Notes: a model not told the origin generated them from the letters alone. A stretch of DNA of 52,557 nt from an uncultured Bacteroidales bacterium (GCA_902774075.1 CACYGT010000018.1:1-52557); one strand, 5' to 3'. Positions 1 to 6,092 are shown, counted from the first letter of the stretch. Program-made: numbers and translations.

Positions 1-73
1 CGAGAAGTGGCGCAGTTGGTAGCGCACTACGTTCGGGACGTAGGGGTCGCGTGTTCGAGTCACGTCTTCTCGA
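1..73 (+). tRNA. tRNA-Pro(CGG)
   Basis: Full cloverleaf read by eye. The acceptor stem is CGAGAAG (1-7) with CTTCTCG (66-72), and A73 is the discriminator. The D stem is GCGC/GCGC (10-25). The anticodon stem CTACG/CGTAG (27-43) holds the loop TTCGGGA, so the anticodon is CGG and the codon CCG. The T arm (49-65) has loop TTCGAGT, with a G49-T65 wobble at its base. CCA is not encoded. The 3' end from base 65 is part of the 16-bp core duplicated at 5475-5490, so this gene is the integration target of the element that follows. The gene begins at the first base of the window, so its promoter is not visible. Confidence 0.95.
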
Positions 74-1661
74 CAAAAGGCGATTCAGATGGACAATCTG
101 AGTCGCTTTTTGATTTCTCATCCTCGCAACTATCTGATATTTCGCGTATTAGCGTTAGCACCTTATTAGCCTCAGGTGTTCGATAATTGCCTAAAAGGCG
201 GCTATATCTTACACCATTGGGAAAGGCTAAATTTTGCAGTTTTTGTCTCTCCTTGAAGCTTGCTTTTTGCCACAAATCGCCTAATTTACAGCACATTAGC
301 ATCATTTCATCAATAGATGGGAAAGTGTTCGATAATTGATTTTCAAGTTCGTCTCTTTGATTCCCTAATTCATATATCTCTACCTGTAAACGCTCTTTGG
401 CTATATCATAAGCAGACTTGGGTATCTCGCCAATTGCATAGCGATATTCTACATCTTGTAATTTGTTATGCTTCTCGGTTATTCGACTATATATCGTCTT
501 TAACGTTTGTTTATTATCGCCAAGATAGTTGGCAATCTCATCTTTAAGCATCGTCTTAACGATTGGTAACAATTCCTCGCGCACCTTATAATCGGTTAAC
601 AAGTCAAGATATGAGGCGTGCATTTCATTTGCATTGCAGTTACATTTGCAACCGTGTGTATTGCACTTGTAATAGTAGTGCGTGTGCTTTTTACGTTCGC
701 GTGTATAACCTGTTAATGCACCGCCGCAACAATCGCAGTAGATGTGTCGTTTCAAAGGGAACGGCGTTGTTTCCTCTTTCTGCACATAACCAGCATGAGA
801 CAAACCATTGGCAAGATTGAATGTAGTTTCATCTATCAATGCCTCATAATTACCTCTTACGCGATGATTTTCAGTATCTATCATTTCATGCTCTATCCAT
901 CCGGTATAGAAAACATTACGTAATATTCGACTTAGATTTTTCTCATCAATAGGTTTGTCATTACTTAGCCGTACACCAAGATTATTGAGTTTATGCACTA
1001 TGTCTATCACGCGTTCACCTTGCGCGCGCCAAACCCATGCATTTCGAAGCATCTCACCAGTTTCGTTGATTACTATAACATGGTGCTTAACATTACCTCG
1101 TTCTTCCCTTCTGACGCGCGTGTAACCTAATGGCACATGAAAACACCACTCTCCTCTATTTAACATGCGCACAATTCCTTCAGCGCATATTGCTTTGCGA
1201 TAATTGACATCTACCTTTCCTTGAATATCCCTTATTGAGTCTGCGTAATAACCACCTACATCATTACGATTGTAATTGGCTTCCGAGGTATATATAACAT
1301 ATATACCTTCCTCTTGCAATTCATCTTTTAGATTGATGGTTTTGCCGCCTGTTCGCCCAAATCGCTTGGAATCAAAACAAAGGATTATGTTGACTTGCTT
1401 GTCCTTTCGGGCATCTGCTATCATTGCGTCAAATAGTTTTCTCTCGCGTTTTGTGCCTGATTCGGCATCTTGTCCGTACCACTTTTTGATTGTGATTCCA
1501 TGCTGCGATGCAAAAGCCTTAATATCCTCTTCTTGAGAGGCGAGTGATGAGCCACGTGTTTTTTGTCCTTCGGAACTAACACGGGTCCAAGCATACGCCA
1601 CTTTGTTCGGTAAATCCTCAAATGATTTGCCTTGGTTTAATTTGATTTTACTTTTCTTCAT
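60..1661 (-). CDS. Large serine recombinase (integrase of the element)
   Basis: The 533-residue protein is the probable integrase. The N-terminal resolvase-type catalytic domain (about 20-155) has the nucleophile motif TRVSSEGQ, with Ser29 the likely catalytic residue, and DSKRFGR near residue 97 matches the conserved Arg segment. The recombinase domain (about 160-290) contains PLGYTR. A Cys-rich zinc ribbon spans about 309-345 (CDCCGG, then KCNTHGCKCNC), and a coiled coil follows at about 385-440. This order is that of large serine recombinases. The last codons lie in the att core: the frame runs PFVEK through the core and ends with one Thr and a stop inside tRNA-Pro. Across a circularised element the same frame would continue for 27 more residues (5392-5474), giving 559 residues. 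The start overlaps a small upstream ORF by 14 bp. Confidence 0.93.
   Translation of the reverse strand: MKKSKIKLNQGKSFEDLPNKVAYAWTRVSSEGQKTRGSSLASQEEDIKAFASQHGITIKKWYGQDAESGTKRERKLFDAMIADARKDKQVNIILCFDSKRFGRTGGKTINLKDELQEEGIYVIYTSEANYNRNDVGGYYADSIRDIQGKVDVNYRKAICAEGIVRMLNRGEWCFHVPLGYTRVRREERGNVKHHVIVINETGEMLRNAWVWRAQGERVIDIVHKLNNLGVRLSNDKPIDEKNLSRILRNVFYTGWIEHEMIDTENHRVRGNYEALIDETTFNLANGLSHAGYVQKEETTPFPLKRHIYCDCCGGALTGYTRERKKHTHYYYKCNTHGCKCNCNANEMHASYLDLLTDYKVREELLPIVKTMLKDEIANYLGDNKQTLKTIYSRITEKHNKLQDVEYRYAIGEIPKSAYDIAKERLQVEIYELGNQRDELENQLSNTFPSIDEMMLMCCKLGDLWQKASFKERQKLQNLAFPNGVRYSRLLGNYRTPEANKVLTLIREISDSCEDEKSKSDSDCPSESPFVEKT
65..80. repeat. attL core, 16-bp direct repeat at tRNA-Pro 3' end
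   Basis: TCTTCTCGACAAAAGG is identical to 5475-5490. It covers the last 9 bases of tRNA-Pro plus 7 bases downstream. Identity stops sharply on both sides (g/c before it, c/g after it). It is the left boundary of the integrated element. On the minus strand it is also coding, for the residues PFVEK near the end of the large recombinase. Confidence 0.9.
80..111 (+). terminator. Element-supplied terminator for tRNA-Pro
   Basis: An 11-bp stem is formed by GCGATTCAGAT (80-90) and ATCTGAGTCGC (96-106), with one G-T wobble and a 5-nt loop, followed by TTTTT. It lies just inside the element and replaces the original tRNA terminator, which was moved to 5491-5513 by the insertion. The same bases encode recombinase residues on the other strand. 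Confidence 0.75.
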
Positions 1662-1785
1662 TTGATAAACTCTTTATTGTTAATAATACTAAATTGTATA
1701 AAGACTGAATGATTTCGTTTCTATCTTCTTGACTTTCTATTCCTAATTCTAATAAATCCTTTTCATACTTGTTTGTATTTAGCAT
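1648..1785 (-). CDS. 45-residue small ORF upstream of the recombinase
   Basis: An intact ORF begins MLNTNKYEKDLLELGIESQE and ends SNEEK. Its stop lies 14 bp inside the recombinase gene, in another frame, which is the usual arrangement for translational coupling. The peptide is acidic and predicted helical. It is too short for a domain call and I do not recognise it. Candidate roles are a recombination directionality factor or a leader peptide, but nothing in the sequence decides between them. It is the only ORF between the recombinase and the promoter-like site at 1953. Confidence 0.5.
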   Translation of the reverse strand: MLNTNKYEKDLLELGIESQEDRNEIIQSLYNLVLLTIKSLSNEEK

Positions 1786-1974
1786 GTCGGTATTCGTATT
1801 TCCCTATCGGGCCGCTTATTAGGTTTTTAGGCTCATCGGTACACCCTTATGTGCTTTCGATTTCTTTTACTGCCGCCGTGGAAACCACCAACCAAGCAAT
1901 GATATTTGCATGTTACATCTAACTCATCTTTATCTTTGTTTTTAATTCATTGCAAATATACAATTTTTTTTCAA
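1786..1974 (-). promoter_or_regulatory. Promoter and long leader of the recombinase operon
   Basis: On the minus strand a -7 box TATATTTG lies at 1960-1953, with an A/T-rich upstream segment but no clean -33 box. The transcript would have about 165 nt before the small ORF. That leader is GC-richer than its surroundings and can form small hairpins, including GTGG-TTT-CCAC (near 1876-1886) and CCC-GATA-GGG (near 1804-1813). No known riboswitch class is recognised. Confidence 0.4.
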
Positions 1975-1986
1975 ATAATTAGAAAC

Positions 1987-2610
1987 TCATAACATTTCAC
2001 GCAATTTTCTTAGCGTGTTAACACTCGTTCCCGTTATGGATTGTATGTTACGAAGCGAGATACCCTTGCGTAATAGCGCCATCTCTTTACTATATTGTGC
2101 TCGCATATCTGCTTCACTCTTTCTATACCCTTCTTTTCGTCCCACCTTTCCGCCATTAGCACGATATACTTTGTAACCACTTGCCATACGGCTACGTATC
2201 AGACTACGCTCCATACTATTAAACTGCCCAATAATGCCAAGTACCAATTGCGCAATAGGATTTACTGATCCATCAGCCATCAAAGTCTCTAATCCATTTT
2301 GTAGGATATAGACACTCACTTTCATCTGAGTTAATTGCTCTATCACTTGAAGGAAATCAATAGCACGGCGGCTAATTCGGCTGCACTCATATACAAGTAC
2401 CTTATCTATGTGATTAGTAGCGGCGAAGTCTAACAAGTCTGTAAGGGCTTGACGCTCTGCAATGGTTTTAGCACCGCTGATTTTCTCACTAAACTCTCGC
2501 ACAACCTCATAGTTCATACGTTCTGCATAGTCTCGCAACTCGGTTAGTTGACGTTGATAGTCTTGTCCTTGTGTGCTCACCCGAGCATAGATACAAATTC
2601 TAGTCTTCAT
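1987..2610 (-). CDS. Small serine recombinase (resolvase/invertase family)
   Basis: The 207-residue protein has a resolvase catalytic domain with the motif YARVSTQGQ; Ser12 is the nucleophile and Arg10 precedes it. YECSRISRR near residue 80 and the long E helix (IGQFNSMERSLIRSRMASG) match the family. A short C-terminal helix-turn-helix (about 165-207) follows. The length is normal for resolvases and DNA invertases. In the element it could resolve dimers of a circular form or invert a segment, but I found no obvious pair of inverted 26-bp sites. It is transcribed divergently from the XRE regulator, from a recognisable promoter at 2693-2724. Confidence 0.9.
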   Translation of the reverse strand: MKTRICIYARVSTQGQDYQRQLTELRDYAERMNYEVVREFSEKISGAKTIAERQALTDLLDFAATNHIDKVLVYECSRISRRAIDFLQVIEQLTQMKVSVYILQNGLETLMADGSVNPIAQLVLGIIGQFNSMERSLIRSRMASGYKVYRANGGKVGRKEGYRKSEADMRAQYSKEMALLRKGISLRNIQSITGTSVNTLRKLREML

Positions 2611-2692
2611 ACTTACTTATTGATCAATTAAATTTTATCATATTGCAATTATTGTTAAATATCATTACGATATATTCTAACTTATTTTGAAG

Positions 2693-2724
2693 CTAAGGTA
2701 CAGCTTTTTTTCGAAATATACAAA
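2693..2724 (-). promoter_or_regulatory. Promoter of the small recombinase
   Basis: Minus-strand TTTG (2724-2721), a 20-base gap, then TACCTTAG (2700-2693), preceded by an A-tract and GCTG. The -7 box differs from the consensus TAnnTTTG at one base (T to A). It leaves an 80-nt leader. Confidence 0.55.
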
Positions 2725-2772
2725 TTTTTAATCAAAAAAATTGCAATATTTTGCATTTTTTTATCATTTTTA

Positions 2773-2804
2773 TTTGATTATTTGATAATTTTTTATTACC
2801 TTTG
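2773..2804 (+). promoter_or_regulatory. Promoter of the XRE regulator
   Basis: TTTG (2773-2776), a 20-base gap, then TACCTTTG (2797-2804), a full match to the Bacteroidota consensus. Its position rules out the upstream in-frame ATG at 2782 as the start of the regulator. Confidence 0.75.
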
Positions 2805-2820
2805 CAAAAAAATTTCGATT

Positions 2821-3177
2821 ATGATTAAGAAAAGAAATGCAACCAAAAGAATAGAAGCCTCAGAACTTTTGGAATACAATGTAAAAAGGCATGTATCCTA
2901 TCGGAATACTCATGGCTATCGCTCTTTGGCGGAACTAGCTAAAGCTATCGGCATTTCTGCGCCGACGCTGACTCATGCACTCAAAGGAAACCCCAGCCTC
3001 AGCACAATTCAAAAGATTGCAGATGCGTTAAATGCACCAGTCTCGCAATTATTCAAACAAAAAGTAAAAGTAGAGGGCTATGCCATTATCAGAGGCAATG
3101 ATAGAGTTTTGTTTTCTAGTGTAGAAGAACTAGAAGGCATCATTGCGGAAGCAAAGAAAACAAATATCGTATGGTAA
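2821..3177 (+). CDS. XRE-family helix-turn-helix regulator
   Basis: The 118-residue protein has a Cro/C1-type helix-turn-helix at about residues 33-77 (SLAELAKAIGISAPTLTHAL is the two-helix core). A short C-terminal segment, VEGYAIIRGNDRVLFSSVEE, resembles tails common in Bacteroidota XRE proteins. The ATG at 2821 is chosen because the longer frame from 2782 would start inside the promoter. The 5' leader is then only about 10 nt. The gene is divergent from the small recombinase with 210 bp between them, the usual place for a repressor that controls both promoters. It is probably the regulator of the element, by inference from position. Confidence 0.85.
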   Translation: MIKKRNATKRIEASELLEYNVKRHVSYRNTHGYRSLAELAKAIGISAPTLTHALKGNPSLSTIQKIADALNAPVSQLFKQKVKVEGYAIIRGNDRVLFSSVEELEGIIAEAKKTNIVW

Positions 3178-3180
3178 AAC

Positions 3181-3206
3181 AGATAGGAGGCATGTGCCCC
3201 CTATCT
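3181..3206 (+). terminator. Hairpin after the XRE gene
   Basis: AGATAGG (3181-3187) pairs with CCTATCT (3200-3206), extended by GGC/GCC around the loop ATGT with one A-C mismatch. It sits 3 bp after the stop codon. There is no strong T-run, so termination may be inefficient. Confidence 0.5.
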
Positions 3207-3269
3207 ATTTAGATGTATTCAATTTTCTCTAAACTTCGAATGCTACTATTTTTCTCTCCAGACTACTAG

Positions 3270-3740
3270 TTATCGTATGCCGTTTAGTTTTTCAAAATCA
3301 GCAATAGAATTATTTTTCGTGGTTCGAACAAAATTTAAATATGTTATGTCTATTCTTGGATAATTTTCATCTTTAAATGTTACATTATTTGCATCTTCCC
3401 ACATAACATAAAGATTTGCCACCCTTGAATCATATATGGTTAAAAAGTTTTCTTGATAATCATAATCATATCTACGAATATACTGTAGTTCCCAATATGG
3501 AATCGTATCATGAGTGATCCATTGATTACTTACAGAATCAAATCTGTTTACTTTATCATTATAACTGTACATTTTCATAAGATTATCGCTTATTTCACAA
3601 TAATCTGCTAAATGGCTGGGACTACTTTTTGTTTCTAACCAACAGCCTTTCAACGCTCCAATAGTGCCATTTCTCTCACAAGAAGACAATATTATGATTG
3701 TACATAAAAAAGCACAAATCACACAAATTCTGTTTATCAT
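3270..3740 (-). CDS. Hypothetical lipoprotein of the element
   Basis: The 156-residue protein has a short N-terminal signal with the lipobox LSSC, lipidated Cys21. The mature part is rich in Tyr, Asp and Asn, begins with NGTIGALKGCWLE and is probably beta-rich. The opening, in which a conserved Trp follows GxxxGxW-like spacing, is reminiscent of lipocalin-like lipoproteins, but I cannot make a firm family call. It is expressed from its own strong promoter at 3811-3842. In a small mobile element a surface lipoprotein could act in entry exclusion or host fitness; this is speculation. Confidence 0.7.
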   Translation of the reverse strand: MINRICVICAFLCTIIILSSCERNGTIGALKGCWLETKSSPSHLADYCEISDNLMKMYSYNDKVNRFDSVSNQWITHDTIPYWELQYIRRYDYDYQENFLTIYDSRVANLYVMWEDANNVTFKDENYPRIDITYLNFVRTTKNNSIADFEKLNGIR

Positions 3741-3810
3741 ATAATTTTGCCCTTATATTATATGTTAATGAGTTTATCCCTCATTAGCAAACGTTTTTGA
3801 TAATCCTCTG

Positions 3811-3842
3811 CAAAGGTACAGCTTTTTTCTGACATGTGCAAA
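3811..3842 (-). promoter_or_regulatory. Promoter of the element lipoprotein
   Basis: Minus-strand TTTG (3842-3839), a 20-base gap ending in AAAAAAGCTG, then TACCTTTG (3818-3811). It is a full consensus match and the 12 bases before the -7 box are almost the same as in the small-recombinase promoter. Confidence 0.75.
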
Positions 3843-3932
3843 TTTTTATATGTGCCAAATAATTTTTTTGATTGTTTTGACACATTTTGTACATATCATA
3901 AAGCCTCAGCAGAAGATTAAAAGGTATCATAA

Positions 3933-4862
3933 TTACATTGATACAATCATCCCCATGATTTTGTCCCGCATATTGCTTCCATTAATTGTTGAAGCCTTCT
4001 CATTTAGAGCCTTTCGATATGGGGCTAATATTTTTGACATGTTGTTACCCCGTAAGTAGAGACTCCTCATTTTAGCTTCTACTTCCTCTATGTCGTAATG
4101 ACAATCTTCTAATACCAACTTAATCATATAATCCTTTATGCCCGTTGTTGATATTGAATTATTATTTGCTAATACCTTGTCCATAAAATATGATATAGGA
4201 TGTGCAGAACTCTGTAAAACTGACAAGAGATGTGTATCTGCAATATCTAGCGACTCCCGTATTTGCGCTTGGCTATCAAGAGATAATTCAAACCTACACT
4301 TCCCTTTGAAATCTTTTCCATCTATGCCGTACATGTTCCTAAATGTGCGGTTCTCTGCTCTGTTTATTTCTGCTTCTTTGTCGTAAATCGTTAGTTTCTT
4401 CATGGCTGTCTTACTCGTAACGTTTTTACTAATGGTAAAGTTTCCGTTTCTATGTTGACGTGGAATGTATAACCTATAACTAGAAATGTTGTTTCGTATA
4501 AATGAGCACATCCCTTTTATATCTTCACACTCTACGTCGGTAGTGACATCACATGAACATACTACGCTATCATTGATAAGATTGTCTATGTCTAACGTGC
4601 AGATGCCTAAAGCGTTGATATTCTCGAAGCATTGTCGGATAGTGTCTAATGATATGAGTTGAGGATATTGCTTTCCTAATACTTTTCCGGTAAATTCGAT
4701 GAACACCTCCGGCATGGTATAGTTGATTTTGATTGTTAGTAAGTAGGGCACTTTCTGTTTGTACATCAAGTTGCCCTTTTTGTCTTTCTCAAACTCGTTA
4801 AGGTTGATATTAGTTACATATTCTATCTTGCTTGAAATCTTTAGTTTGTCAAATGTTATCAC
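3933..4862 (-). CDS. Replication-initiator-like protein
   Basis: The 309-residue protein resembles the loose group of phage/plasmid replication proteins related to filamentous-phage gene II/X and rolling-circle Rep proteins. Supporting signs are the beta-rich first half (TIKINYTMPEVFIEFTGKVL), the segment KKLTIYDKEAEI near residue 155, where a Tyr-Asp-Lys triad is typical, and CRFELSLDSQAQIRESL near residue 189. I cannot identify a canonical HUH motif by eye, so the assignment rests on pattern and context. The start is GTG; there is no in-frame ATG until residue 33. It follows the small basic protein gene by 67 bp on the same strand, downstream of a palindrome-rich non-coding segment. It would allow the excised circle to replicate. 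Confidence 0.5.
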   Translation of the reverse strand: MITFDKLKISSKIEYVTNINLNEFEKDKKGNLMYKQKVPYLLTIKINYTMPEVFIEFTGKVLGKQYPQLISLDTIRQCFENINALGICTLDIDNLINDSVVCSCDVTTDVECEDIKGMCSFIRNNISSYRLYIPRQHRNGNFTISKNVTSKTAMKKLTIYDKEAEINRAENRTFRNMYGIDGKDFKGKCRFELSLDSQAQIRESLDIADTHLLSVLQSSAHPISYFMDKVLANNNSISTTGIKDYMIKLVLEDCHYDIEEVEAKMRSLYLRGNNMSKILAPYRKALNEKASTINGSNMRDKIMGMIVSM

Positions 4863-4929
4863 TCTATTACATAGTTTATTACCTCGTTATCATTACCTAA
4901 AATCATGCAACCCTTACCTTAATAAGTGG

Positions 4930-5130
4930 TTAGTTTGCACCTATTAAATTGTCCATAGTAATACCCGATTTCGGGCGGTGTGGGACAGTTTTCCAATAGT
5001 CTTCAAGAGATTTTTTTATCCTTTGTTTGTGGAGTTCGCTCTTGTGCTTACCTTGAGTGCTGCGGCTGATACGCTCGCGTGTGACGTCATCTAATTCGCG
5101 CCATTGTCTTTTGTGTTGTTTGTTTTCCAT
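4930..5130 (-). CDS. Small basic NUMOD3-like protein
   Basis: The 66-residue, highly charged protein contains the pattern RERISRSTQGKHKSELHKQR followed by IKKSLEDYW. Pairs of short helices joined by a Gly-Lys-His turn like this resemble NUMOD3-type DNA-binding modules known from homing-endonuclease tails. No nuclease domain is present. It is probably transcribed with the replication-like gene downstream, and could bind the non-coding segment at 5131-5391. A weak promoter (CTTG, a 19-base gap, TATATTTA at 5175-5168) lies upstream, and a TAGGC/GCCTA hairpin (5141-5158) sits just before the start. Confidence 0.6.
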   Translation of the reverse strand: MENKQHKRQWRELDDVTRERISRSTQGKHKSELHKQRIKKSLEDYWKTVPHRPKSGITMDNLIGAN

Positions 5131-5391
5131 AATTTATATTTAGGCGTTTTAATGCCTACTCCTTATATAAATATAGTAAGAGTAACAAAAATGACAAGTA
5201 TAGTAGAGATTTTTATAGGTAAAAGTTAGAAAAAAATATTGTATTCACTAAGTGTATAAGTTATTATACATACTATTTTTTTCAAAATGTCCAAGGGGAA
5301 ACGCACACGCATTCCTTGAAAATACAGGGAGGAATGGCTGAGGCTATCTACAAATAATAGCCTCAACCTCATATATATACAGGGACGATTT
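5131..5391. other. Non-coding palindrome-rich end of the element, candidate origin
   Basis: There is no credible ORF. The segment contains three inverted repeats: TAGGC/GCCTA (5141-5158), TGTATAA-GTTA-TTATACA (5253-5270, 7-bp stem), and TGAGGCTAT with ATAGCCTCA (5339-5365, 9-bp stem, 9-nt loop). The middle part is very AT-rich. Its position upstream of the replication-like operon fits a replication origin or transfer origin, but no known nick site is recognised. Confidence 0.4.
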
Positions 5392-5474
5392 TTATTTAAA
5401 TATTGTCGGAAACTCTTCTATAAACGCTTCTATTCGCCGCGCATCACGAAAGAAATCGTTCGATAATTCGATAC
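5392..5474 (-). other. Displaced 3' end of the recombinase gene
   Basis: Reading the minus strand out of the right-hand core in the recombinase frame gives PFVEK and then 27 more residues starting SIELSNDFFRDARRIEAF and ending PTIFK with a stop at 5392. In the circular element this stretch would be joined directly to the recombinase frame at the core. In the integrated state it is cut off from the recombinase start by the whole element. Confidence 0.8.
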
Positions 5475-5490
5475 TCTTCTCGACAAAAGG
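5475..5490. repeat. attR core, 16-bp direct repeat
   Basis: Second copy of TCTTCTCGACAAAAGG, the right boundary of the element. Only the last 9 bases of tRNA-Pro are present here; there is no second tRNA gene. Confidence 0.9.
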
Positions 5491-5513
5491 GCAGTCAAAC
5501 GACTGCTCTTTTT
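5491..5513 (+). terminator. Original tRNA-Pro terminator, displaced
   Basis: GCAGTC (5491-5496), loop AAAC, GACTGC (5501-5506), followed by a T-rich run. It lies directly after the right core, exactly where the tRNA-Pro terminator would be in the empty site. Confidence 0.75.
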
Positions 5514-5588
5514 GTTTCGACGGCTGCGGGGTGCTGTTCATAACTCTCCGGCATAGGAAGGACTGCCTTTTTTTTATCTTTTCGGGTG

Positions 5589-5620
5589 CAAAGGTACAAA
5601 TAAATTTGCACATATGCAAT
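5589..5620 (-). promoter_or_regulatory. Host promoter reading into the right end of the element
   Basis: Minus-strand ATTG (5620-5617), a 20-base gap, TACCTTTG (5596-5589). It is the mirror partner of the thioredoxin-like gene promoter and shares the palindromic TTGCATATGTGCAA region. No long host gene lies downstream. In the integrated state it would transcribe the terminator region, attR and the displaced recombinase tail. Confidence 0.6.
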
Positions 5621-5636
5621 TTTTTTACTAATTTTG
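5605..5636 (+). promoter_or_regulatory. Promoter of the thioredoxin-antiporter operon
   Basis: TTTG (5605-5608), a 20-base gap, TAATTTTG (5629-5636). It places transcription start near 5643, so the start codon must lie downstream of that point. Confidence 0.75.
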
Positions 5637-5660
5637 CAGCCGATTTTATTTTGGAATAGT

Positions 5661-6086
5661 GTGCGCAAGACAATACTCTTGATATTTTTCTGCCTTTCGA
5701 CCGTCTTTTCTGTGACGGCCGAGGACGTCATTTATATGACTACGGAGCAGTTCATCGATCGTATCTTTGACTACAAGCACGAGAAAGAATGGGTGTACAA
5801 AGGTGACAAACCCTGCGTGATTGATTTCTATACGACTTGGTGCGGACCCTGCAAACGTCTGGCGCCGATCATGGAAGAACTCAGTCAGACCTATTGCGAT
5901 CAGGTGCAGTTTTACAAGGCAGATACGGAGCGTGAGCGGGAGTTGGCCTATGTGTTCGGCATCAACTCGATACCTCAGGTGCTGTATATCCCGGTGGAAG
6001 GCAAGCCGATGATGCTCAAGGGACTCTATCCCAAAGAGGAGATCGTGAAGATCATCGAAGATTTTTTATTGAAGACGGAAGATTAA
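5661..6086 (+). CDS. Periplasmic thioredoxin-like protein
   Basis: The 141-residue protein has an N-terminal signal peptide (RKTILLIFFCLSTVFSVTA) and a single thioredoxin fold with the active site WCGPC (Cys61 and Cys64). The cis-Pro segment is SIPQVLYI. It probably reduces or isomerises disulfides on exported proteins. The longer frame that begins at 5634 overlaps the promoter -7 box, so the GTG at 5661, which directly precedes a good signal peptide, is the better start. It is followed after 6 bp by the antiporter gene. It is the first intact host gene after the element. Confidence 0.85.
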   Translation: MRKTILLIFFCLSTVFSVTAEDVIYMTTEQFIDRIFDYKHEKEWVYKGDKPCVIDFYTTWCGPCKRLAPIMEELSQTYCDQVQFYKADTERERELAYVFGINSIPQVLYIPVEGKPMMLKGLYPKEEIVKIIEDFLLKTED

Positions 6087-6092
6087 GATTGT

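Larger units (their letters stand above)
65..5490. mobile_element. 5.4-kb integrative element in tRNA-Pro
   Basis: The stretch between the two 16-bp core copies is clearly more AT-rich than the host genes to its right and has its own gene set. From left to right these are a large serine recombinase, a 45-residue small ORF, a small serine recombinase, an XRE regulator, a lipoprotein, a replication-initiator-like protein, a small basic protein and a 260-bp non-coding segment with palindromes. No capsid, portal, zot-like, type IV secretion or clear relaxase gene is seen, so a self-made virion or self-transfer is unlikely from this content alone. It is best described as an integrative element with a plasmid- or phage-like replication gene. 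Removing one core copy and everything between would rejoin tRNA-Pro to the hairpin terminator at 5491. Confidence 0.85.

Noticed and set aside
1786-1950. Possible hammerhead-type ribozyme in the recombinase leader (CCGATGAG and CGAAA present)
   Set aside because: The order and the closing stems do not fit the hammerhead core (CTGATGA then GAAA with three helices), so the match is probably chance.
2693-3842. Two similar AAGGTACAGCTTTTTT segments (2696 and 3814) as a possible recombination site pair for the small recombinase
   Set aside because: They are direct, not inverted, and coincide with promoter consensus seen throughout the genome, so promoter similarity explains them.
3933-4862. Element as an integrated filamentous phage because of the gene II/X-like protein
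   Set aside because: No Zot/pI-like ATPase, no small coat protein with a membrane segment and no adsorption protein are present.
5495-5731. A 78-residue minus-strand frame over the start of the thioredoxin-like gene
   Set aside because: It starts upstream of the minus promoter, runs antisense through the signal peptide region, and has no recognisable feature.
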